From contig CAZKUN010000257.1 of NCBI GenBank assembly GCA_964555935.1, positions 1 to 12,671 of the forward strand: a DNA stretch of 12,671 bases, written 5' to 3'. The DNA is from CAZKUN01 sp964555935. GTDB lineage: Bacteria > Armatimonadota > Zipacnadia > Zipacnadales > VGFC01. Below the pieces are notes generated by a model. The model saw only the letters and a program-made list of their open reading frames with translations, did no database searches and had not been told where the DNA came from. The position numbers and the translations under genes are program-made. Positions 8,201 through 12,671 of this stretch are shown one piece after another (within the stretch, counting starts at the first letter, position 1; each line of letters starts with the position of its first letter).

Positions 8201-8554
8201 GCTGAACTCCGGCTTTGGCTTCAGCCACAGCTCAATGGTGAACGCGCCCTCGGGGGTAAGGCCCTCACGCTTCGTCACCGTTGCGCCAACGGCGACATCC
8301 TCGCCGGAGTGGGCCTCGTGGGACTCGAGACACGACCCTTCGCGGCCGCCGGCCACGAAGCGCGACTCGCCCCGGAGTTCCAGGTCGTAGCCGTTACCGG
8401 AGGCGTCGGTGGCTTCGCTGCCTGCATCGAAGGTCCAGCGGGCAATCACAGCATCCTGCGCGAATGCCGCCTGCGCCGTGAGGACGCAGCCCAAAGCGAG
8501 GCCGAGAACTCCCGTCCACGCACCGCAATGACACATCCGTCGAAGCGTCAGCAT
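5297..8554 (-). CDS. Secreted LamG / beta-galactosidase-like multidomain protein (1085 aa)
   Basis: A signal peptide (about 1-33, ending AQAAFAQD) leads into a LamG jelly roll at 35-250 (VIARWTFDAG, DASGNGYDL, FTIELWLKP, RWDYVAFTYDG, AYFDDVRISRG). An immunoglobulin-like segment at 268-358 follows. Residues 360-740 have the look of a glycoside-hydrolase TIM barrel (VILWGGGDLERVKDIGFTHE, CESEMRDS at 495-502, DIWSWFDP, GVMYHGWGS). E496 or E498 is the best acid/base candidate, but no catalytic pair is certain. Residues 750-846 resemble the beta-galactosidase trimerisation, GATase-like domain (DVALLESFASQMF, YEVLAMPNCDVLP, RGGIIIADE). A charged helix at 857-888 is a probable coiled coil, and the C-terminus (about 985-1085) is another Ig-like domain. 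AGGAG overlaps the upstream gene's TAG stop, 7 nt before the ATG. It probably hydrolyses an extracellular glycan; the substrate is unknown. Confidence 0.75.
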   Translation of the reverse strand: MLTLRRMCHCGAWTGVLGLALGCVLTAQAAFAQDAVIARWTFDAGSEATDASGNGYDLELRGESRFVAGGREGSCLESHEAHSGEDVAVGATVTKREGLTPEGAFTIELWLKPKPEFSVHNRMTLLDKMHIPSATPREDANRDYQLCVDLIDEYKVRFHALLGFGTDYADWASADCQLSPDRWDYVAFTYDGAGTGRFYFNREPAGRQSHPGRASIVPGPYHLTIGDRYGSTHSGTPAYFDDVRISRGIALPFAERLSGDISSGRRAFVRMEPDAMVTLAVTNESGEPLAGATVQVALGGVTRDLALPSLAPAQSHTVSLPVDTSLRPGDYELMATIEAVAGGQAIRAEKTLPIVVVPRKIPGAMPVILWGGGDLERVKDIGFTHEWIWLSSWGDVWNAGGPTDKLSGSDRFTYFKDFDDHLVAGVGVFANCHPFLSQLLYNTRLADWYQRRDRQGRGLGNVNGNYPEMQAYAFDVGASVVRTYGHMPALEAVMCESEMRDSTQVSFCEVDVEAYKRHAGVEIPPLVNQKAGVSYHEIPGFPADRIIEDDDPNLEYYRWFWGGGDGWPALLSRISEGTKSTGRNDIWSWFDPAVRCPSKWGAGGTVDYLSQWTCSYPDPIKIGQAADELFAMAGGRPGQDVMKMTQVIWYRSGAAPEAPEDPTKRASWENEQPDAQYITISPDHMREAFWSKLSRPVQGVMYHGWGSLVSPLGEPGDYRFTNDGSWRVLRELVRDVIQPLGPSLKLIPDRETDVALLESFASQMFARRGSWGWGNSWEADLHLILQWAQLQPRVVYEETILRDGLDDYEVLAMPNCDVLPRSVAERIRAFQQRGGIIIADENLAPGILTDIHIQSISRQRKKADEAKAQLQNAAAELRRQLDDFYQRYGETSDPDVIPRFRQYGSTDYLFLVNDKRGFGDYVGHHGMVMEKGLPNEATVTVRRKAGHVYDLVAQAPVDTRQTQEDMRLDVSIGPGGGKLFMITDRPIAEVAISAPDSARRGRQVEVHVTVADATGKAIDAMIPVHVQLLDSEQREAELSGYYAARDGALSVTFDLAGNDTPGKWTIRVTELASGVTSDHRLQVRP

Positions 8555-8564
8555 AACTCAGCTC

Positions 8565-9557
8565 CTACTCGAGGACTTCGATCTGCACCGGCTTGTACAC
8601 GCCACCTGCGCCCACGGTGTTCATGGCGCGGATCGTGATCTGGTTCGGGCCGCCCCACTTGAGCTGCTCGGTCACGTCAACCTGGAACTCCCTGTCGTAC
8701 CCCTCCGGGCCTACGTCGTGGTCACCAACATACACGCCGTTGACCCAGATCCACGCGGACTCGTCGACGGCCAGACAGCGCAACTCAATCGCGTTGAGCG
8801 TCTCGGGCTTCGGAGGCAGCGTGATCGTGCGGCGGTACCATGCGACCCCAATGTAGTCGTGTCCTGCATCCTGCCAGACCTGCTCGATGGCGATGTCCTC
8901 CCAGGCGGCGTCGTCGAAGTCGGCAGTGTGCCATCCATTCAGGTGTCCCGAGCGCTCAGGGTCCAGGCGGAACTTCCAACCATCCTTGGGCAGCGTGATC
9001 GTCTGCACGATGCGCACGTCGTGGTCCCAGTCCTGCCGGTCGCGGATGAGGACGATGTCGCGATTGAACGGCCAGAGCGCCTTGTTGATCGCTTGACGCG
9101 TGGCGCCGTCGGAACTCTGACGCGCGGCGTTCAGCAGTTCCACCACCTGCGCGGTCCGTGGTCGGACGCTGAGCAGCACGTCGATGGCGGTGCGACGCAC
9201 GAATGGGTGCTCATCGCTGATCGCGGCCCTCAGTCGCGGCAGCGCGTCCTCGAGGGGCAATTGGCCCGCCGCCAGCACGGCGACGCGACGGACGACGGGC
9301 CGCTCATGGCCTAGCGCGTCCAGCAACGCGGTGCGGCCGGCGTCGCCCTGGTCTTTCAGGAGTCTCGCCGCAGTGTGCTGGACGACAGGATGCGCATCGC
9401 CCAGTGCCTTGACGAGTACAGGCACAGCGTCCGCCCCCTGGCCGGTGGCCTGCAGCAGGGCTAGCCGCCGCGCAGTCGGGGAAGTCTCGTCGGCAAGGGC
9501 GGCCACGCTTGAGATGATGATTGCCGCTGTACACAACGCGATCGCGCTTAGACGCAT
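8565..9557 (-). CDS. Secreted HEAT-repeat protein with a galactose-binding-like domain (330 aa)
   Basis: The start is ATG 9557, preceded by AGGAGG with a 7-nt spacer and followed by a good signal peptide (MRLSAIALCTAAIIISSVAALADE). An in-frame ATG at 9587 would bury that signal and lacks such a site. Residues 37-145 are HEAT-type helical repeats (PVLVKALGDAHPVVQHTAARLL, LLDALGHERPVVRRVAVLAAG, LRAAISDEHPFVRRTAIDVLL). Residues 194-328 resemble the jelly-roll sugar-binding domain of GH2 enzymes: GWHTADFDDAAWEDIAI, GVAWYRRTITLP, WIWVNGVYVGDHDVG and the closing NQITIRAMNTVGAGGVYKP. No hydrolase domain follows, so it is probably a binding or scaffolding protein. The 10-bp gap to the downstream beta-galactosidase-like gene indicates one operon and a role with that enzyme. 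Confidence 0.75.
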   Translation of the reverse strand: MRLSAIALCTAAIIISSVAALADETSPTARRLALLQATGQGADAVPVLVKALGDAHPVVQHTAARLLKDQGDAGRTALLDALGHERPVVRRVAVLAAGQLPLEDALPRLRAAISDEHPFVRRTAIDVLLSVRPRTAQVVELLNAARQSSDGATRQAINKALWPFNRDIVLIRDRQDWDHDVRIVQTITLPKDGWKFRLDPERSGHLNGWHTADFDDAAWEDIAIEQVWQDAGHDYIGVAWYRRTITLPPKPETLNAIELRCLAVDESAWIWVNGVYVGDHDVGPEGYDREFQVDVTEQLKWGGPNQITIRAMNTVGAGGVYKPVQIEVLE

Positions 9558-9583
9558 TGGGCTGCCTCCTGCGGGCTTGGATC

Positions 9584-9742
9584 TCATTGGACGGCGACAT
9601 GGACTACCGGCGTGTGGCGGACCTGGCGGGCGCCGGAGTAGTTTGTCTCAGGCAGTAGCACAAGCCTGCTTGTGGCGGTCGCAGCATGCCAAGTGAATCC
9701 CGGATCCTGGGCGACGGCGATCCGAGTGTTCCCCACGTCGCT
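9584..9742 (-). pseudogene. 3' remnant of an ORF ending at the HEAT gene
   Basis: An open minus-strand frame reads SDVGNTRIAVAQDPGFTW and ends RHTPVVHVAVQ at TGA 9584. The SDVGNTRI stretch resembles the D-x-G-N-x-R-[IV] signature of NHL-type beta-propeller repeats. The stop shares an ATGA with the unused ATG at 9587, a typical operon junction. No start codon is found before the frame closes near 9880, and upstream of about 9742 the DNA matches the IS end at 9741-9830. The simplest reading is the tail of an upstream operon gene cut off by the insertion. Fifty open codons can occur by chance at this GC content, so the call is tentative. Confidence 0.3.
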
Positions 9743-9840
9743 CACATAGACTCCGTCCGGTCGGTTAGCGTTGACTTGCTCGCCTCGTGGTGGTGGTCCT
9801 CCCAGACATGAGTGTACTGAAGAACGTGCTCCCTGTTTGA
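9741..9840 (+). mobile_element. Second, diverged copy of the IS 5' end
   Basis: Positions 9741-9830 align without gaps to the minus strand of 530-441 with 68 of 90 bases identical, covering the terminal repeat, the leader (TTAGCGTTGACTT, CTCGTGGTG, GTCCTC) and the transposase start. The ATG at 9808 opens M-S-V-L-K-N-V-L-P-V and hits a stop at 9838, against M-K-M-L-K-H-L-L-S-F in the other copy, so the gene is dead after ten codons. The element's other end is not certain. The best candidate is 10455-10479, which matches the outer end at 106-130 (as inverse complement) at only 16 of 25 positions. The copy reads rightward, away from the gene block. Confidence 0.55.
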
Positions 9841-9991
9841 ATGTACAAGTTCGGATGGGAATCGTGTCCCACCGAAAAACTCAGTCCACGCTGGAATCTG
9901 GGGCTGTGTGCAGGGCGACGGTGATGGCGATCACCGGCTGGTATCTCACCGAAGAGGTTCTCTGACCACCAGCCGGGAACTGGTGCTCTGA

Positions 9992-10040
9992 CAACCCTTG
10001 CGACCCCAGTGGGAGCCGCTCATTAGGTTCGCAAGGGTTG
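9992..10040. repeat. Strong hairpin, 15-bp arms
   Basis: The arms 9992-10006 (CAACCCTTGCGACCC) and 10026-10040 (GGTTCGCAAGGGTTG) pair at 14 of 15 positions, including 12 consecutive from the outer end, around a 19-nt loop. There is no T tract on either strand, so it is not a standard intrinsic terminator. The arms do not fit tRNA, attC or any riboswitch I recognise. Confidence 0.5.
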
Positions 10041-10123
10041 ACGGAAATCCGTACCATGTCAACGCCCAGGAGCCCCTCTACGGCCCTGGGAAGCGGTCTT
10101 CGAGTCTGCGACTATCGCAAGGC

Positions 10124-10426
10124 TCATGACTTCGGGAAAGTACTTCCCGCTCTGCCTTGTTGCCGTCCCCGAAGCCCGGAAAGCCTGGAATTCAGGGCTT
10201 TCCGCTGGCTCGCGATCCTCCACCGCCAAACGCCAATCCCCACGGAGAGCCCACCTGACACCGCTGGCCCCACGAAGCTCGTTGCCGCTCCCGTCCTCAG
10301 AGGACTCCACCACAGATACCATCGGATTGTCGCTTCATCAGCCGAGACGAAGCCCAACGCCAGCACCACCCCGGCGAGGCCTATCCATGCGCGCCGACGA
10401 ACCGTCCGGTGCCGCCGCCCGGCCAT
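10124..10426 (-). CDS. Possible small membrane-anchored protein (100 aa), doubtful
   Basis: A minus-strand frame from ATG 10426 gives a basic start (MAGRRHRTVRRRAW), a hydrophobic stretch at about 15-29 (IGLAGVVLALGFVSA) and a second weaker one at about 52-66. This is the pattern of a small inner-membrane protein. There is no clear ribosome binding site, no recognised family, and a 26-bp palindrome lies inside the frame. It would diverge from the gene at 10621. I list it because nothing better explains the stretch; it may be chance. Confidence 0.2.
   Translation of the reverse strand: MAGRRHRTVRRRAWIGLAGVVLALGFVSADEATIRWYLWWSPLRTGAATSFVGPAVSGGLSVGIGVWRWRIASQRKALNSRLSGLRGRQQGRAGSTFPKS
10178..10203. 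repeat. 26-bp imperfect palindrome
   Basis: GGAAAGCC and GGCTTTCC flank a central GAATTC with two unpaired bases on each side. It could be an operator for a dimeric regulator or part of a decayed mobile element. It lies about 420 bp upstream of the next gene, which is far for an operator. Confidence 0.35.
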
Positions 10427-10620
10427 CCGGCGCCCAGATCGGCCTCTGGCGACTCGGATGGGATACGTCGAAGGGACAGTGGGCGAGCCGATGGACGAAG
10501 ATAGCGCGACGCCATCGCGCCGCGCTGTGGGGATGTGGCGCTGAAGGGTGGAGGCAGGATGCCTCGGGGGCTCAACTTCTTAACGCGTACCACGCGACGG
10601 ACTACGGGACAGGCGAACGG

Positions 10621-12671
10621 ATGAGCAGAACCGCTCTGGTCGTGCTGACTGGTCTGGTTGTGGCAGTGTCCGCCACCTCAGCGGCGGAGCCGACGCTCGG
10701 CGAGTGGTACTGCGTCGGTGCCCTCAAGGGCACGCTCCGCGGCCTTCACCTCAGCTCATTTGCGCGCGTCGGAAACTCGAACATCGGCTTCCCGGGGTTC
10801 ATTGACCAGGTTCGGACCAATGGAGAGCCGACAATGCCCCTACCCACGAAGAACGAAGCCGCCCGGCGCGATGTGCACCCAAAGACCACTCTTGCATCTG
10901 GCGGCGAGGCGGCGGCCGTCATCGTCTACCCCAACGCGCGAGCCGACTATGCGGAAATGGCGGAGAGGGTCAGCGCCGCCGTCAAGGACGCAACGGGCGT
11001 GGCACTCGACGCGAAGCCGGATACGGCGGTGACGGAGGAACGGCATCCGGTGCTGCTCGACGAGTATCGAGACCGCAACCTGGTACTGCTGGGGCGCGTC
11101 GGCATCAACCGGGCGATCTGGGGTGTTTACAACCGCTTCCTCTGCGCCGTCGACGGCTACTACCCCGGGGGCGACGGGTATGTGTTACGGACGGCGTCAA
11201 ACGTCTACTCCAACGGGGCGAACAGCATCATCGTCGGCGGCTCGTCGGACGCGGGTACGGCGCGCGCGGTGGAGAAGTTCATTGCACTGGTCGAAACGCA
11301 GCCGCTCGAACAGGGGGGACTCGGTGTTCCCTGGCTGCTCGAAGTCGAGCTGGACGGAACATGCAGAGAAGTGTTTGACGCGGACGAATCGCATCAGATG
11401 GGCAGACCATTCGTGGAGTCGGGTCACGCCGGGGGGCCGGCGAGGCGATTCTACGAGAACACCATGAGCTACTACTGGTCAGGAAGGAAGTCGTACCTCG
11501 AACTTGGTCTGAGGCATCTGGACCGCACGTTGAGGGAGGCCGAGACCGGCGGGACCGCCACGAACATCCCTGTTTTTGGTCATTACGGGGATGAGTTCTT
11601 CGTGCGGGCCTATGACATGATTGATGACACCGGCATTCTCGATGCCGATACAATCCAGAAGGTGGACTCAGTTCTGCTGGACCTCTTTGCGGTCAACTAC
11701 GAGCAGAAGGAGGCCAGTTACAGGGACCGCATCGAGACGCTTTCCGCGGGTCTCTCGATAAGCGATCACGATAGCGCCATGTGGTCGGCCGACAGGGTTC
11801 TGTGCGATTTCATCCTGCGGAAGATGGACATCCCTGCGGCCTTCAGGTCTCGGGGAGAGTACCGCCGCAAGCTGGTAGTGGACGCCTTCGACATGCTCAT
11901 CGGGAGCCGGTGGCAGGGGTGCTCGCTCGGACAGCCGTATACCGATGTGCCCACGACAGCGATGTTCCGGCACGCTCTGGAGATGGAACGTTACGAGACG
12001 TTCTTTGAGAGCGGGAACGCCAGGCGGGCCGCTCTTTACCATCTGATCCGGGCAGAGAACACCGGCGGGCGCGACATCGGCACGCAATGGGGCGCCACAT
12101 CCGGGCTCTCACACTTCAAGCTCTATCTGTCCATGTGCGCGGGGTACTACGGTGACGGCGAGCTCAAGTGGTTAGTGGAGAACATGGCCGGAGGCTGGTC
12201 GACGCCCCACTACGGGCGCTATGTCAACCGCGCGCACCTCTACTTCCCGGGAGAAGAGGTCCCGAGCTCGGCGCCTTCGGGCGACCTAACGGGAGCGGTC
12301 TCCCTTCCGCTCCAGCGTGTGACGTACGAGAGATTGATCGCGAGCGGGGCTTCCGGGCTGTTCGGCGCGAGCACCGTCGAGTATCCGGACACGTTCGATT
12401 TCGCGGCCATCCGCAGCGACTACACATCCGCAGGCGACCACATCCTGCTCGGCGGCGCCGCCAGGGACGGTCTTCCCTACAGCAATGCGATCTTGAGGCT
12501 GACTTCGCGCGGGAAGCACCTCCTCGGGCACAGCACGTCGAGCCTCTACTACTTCCAGAACGGGCTCGACATACAGGACACGTCAGAGTGGAAGACCGAC
12601 GCTGTCCTGCCGCGAATGGCCACGCTCTCCGGGATATCATCGACGAAGAGGACGGCGTTCATCCATTCCAC
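10621..12671 (+). CDS. Secreted multidomain protein, partial at the window edge (at least 683 aa)
   Basis: The frame is open from ATG 10621 to the last base (683 complete codons), so the C-terminus lies outside the window. Residues 1-22 are a signal peptide (SRTALVVLTGLVVAVSATSAAEP). Residues 97-225 look like the alpha/beta N-terminal domain found before alpha-glucuronidase and related glycosidases: IVYPNARADYAEMAERV, NLVLLGRVGINRAIWGVY, GYYPGGDGYVLRT and NSIIVGGSSDAGTARAVEKF. Residues 275-530 are mainly helical with spaced aromatic residues, as in an (alpha/alpha) toroid. From about 555 the sequence turns beta-rich (HILLGGAARDGLPYSNAILRL), recalling the beta-sandwich of heparinase II/III-like polysaccharide lyases. 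A secreted glycan-degrading enzyme is plausible. No catalytic residue is identified. The ribosome site is weak (AGG 11 nt before ATG), and the start rests on the signal peptide. Confidence 0.7.
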   Translation, partial: MSRTALVVLTGLVVAVSATSAAEPTLGEWYCVGALKGTLRGLHLSSFARVGNSNIGFPGFIDQVRTNGEPTMPLPTKNEAARRDVHPKTTLASGGEAAAVIVYPNARADYAEMAERVSAAVKDATGVALDAKPDTAVTEERHPVLLDEYRDRNLVLLGRVGINRAIWGVYNRFLCAVDGYYPGGDGYVLRTASNVYSNGANSIIVGGSSDAGTARAVEKFIALVETQPLEQGGLGVPWLLEVELDGTCREVFDADESHQMGRPFVESGHAGGPARRFYENTMSYYWSGRKSYLELGLRHLDRTLREAETGGTATNIPVFGHYGDEFFVRAYDMIDDTGILDADTIQKVDSVLLDLFAVNYEQKEASYRDRIETLSAGLSISDHDSAMWSADRVLCDFILRKMDIPAAFRSRGEYRRKLVVDAFDMLIGSRWQGCSLGQPYTDVPTTAMFRHALEMERYETFFESGNARRAALYHLIRAENTGGRDIGTQWGATSGLSHFKLYLSMCAGYYGDGELKWLVENMAGGWSTPHYGRYVNRAHLYFPGEEVPSSAPSGDLTGAVSLPLQRVTYERLIASGASGLFGASTVEYPDTFDFAAIRSDYTSAGDHILLGGAARDGLPYSNAILRLTSRGKHLLGHSTSSLYYFQNGLDIQDTSEWKTDAVLPRMATLSGISSTKRTAFIHS

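Larger units (their letters stand above)
9841..10620. other. Intergenic region with no convincing gene; several inverted repeats
   Basis: No frame here shows a recognisable protein. The plus frame in phase with the gene at 10621 is open from 10027, but its translation is low-complexity and ends directly at a clear signal peptide, so it is probably leader or noncoding DNA. Inverted repeats cluster in the first half: CACCAG/CTGGTG (9967-9985), a 15-bp-arm hairpin (9992-10040), ACGGA/TCCGT (10041-10052), CCCAGG/CCTGGG (10065-10090), CGGGAA/TTCCCG (10133-10149) and GGAAAGCC/GGCTTTCC around GAATTC (10178-10203). It may be the interior of a decayed element, a structured RNA or regulatory DNA for the gene at 10621. 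Confidence 0.4.

Noticed and set aside
8718..9314. A 198-codon plus-strand frame opposite the HEAT gene
   Set aside because: It is a shadow of the HEAT and jelly-roll coding sequence and has no ribosome binding site or recognisable domain.
9992..10040. Reading the long hairpin as a tRNA fragment, integron attC site or intrinsic terminator
   Set aside because: It has no cloverleaf arms or CCA end, the outer bases do not fit the attC core sites, and there is no T tract.
10455..10479. Possible right terminal repeat of the second IS copy
   Set aside because: Only 16 of 25 positions match the end at 106-130 (inverse complement). The outer parts CGGATGG and GACAG agree but the middle does not, so it is mentioned as a candidate, not called.
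10038..10544. A 168-codon plus-strand frame before the last gene
   Set aside because: It has proline-, arginine- and serine-rich composition, no motif and no ribosome binding site, and it crosses the palindromes in the intergenic region.

Overview
This window is GC-rich bacterial DNA (roughly 60-65% by eye), with Shine-Dalgarno sites before most genes, a high density of secreted multidomain proteins (LamG, beta-propeller, HEAT, galactose-binding-like and beta-galactosidase-like modules) and remnants of integrase-type insertion sequences. That mix is typical of Planctomycetota, Armatimonadota and similar environmental lineages. The phylum cannot be fixed from the sequence. No rRNA, tRNA, CRISPR array or plasmid or phage core gene was seen.

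Layout. 1-618: no intact gene, but a degenerate insertion-sequence derivative (106-536) with 25-bp terminal inverted repeats and the first ~46 codons of a transposase on the minus strand. 619-4671, plus strand: a ceramidase-like metallohydrolase and a DppA-type (M55) D-aminopeptidase sharing an ATGA overlap, then a secreted protein in which a seven-repeat beta-propeller interrupts a LamG domain. 4722-9557, minus strand and convergent, read right to left: a secreted HEAT-repeat/galactose-binding-like protein, a 1085-residue LamG/beta-galactosidase-like protein 10 bp downstream, and a 5'-truncated class II aldolase. 9584-10620: a short ORF remnant, a second copy of the same IS 5' end in the opposite orientation (9741-9830), and about 790 bp with no convincing gene but several inverted repeats, one with 15-bp arms. 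10621 to the window edge: a secreted protein of at least 683 residues that is open at the right end.

How the genes may work together. The secreted proteins look suited to binding and opening complex glycans or glycoconjugates outside the cytoplasm. The two plus-strand cytoplasmic enzymes would hydrolyse an amide-type substrate (ceramidase-like) and D-amino-acid peptides (DppA), and the aldolase remnant once fitted sugar-phosphate catabolism. No transporter, sensor or regulator is present, so calling this one catabolic locus is inference. The feature least like ordinary gene content is the bracketing: two divergent copies of one IS 5' end, in inverted orientation and both reading outward, sit immediately outside the first and last genes of the 619-9557 block.
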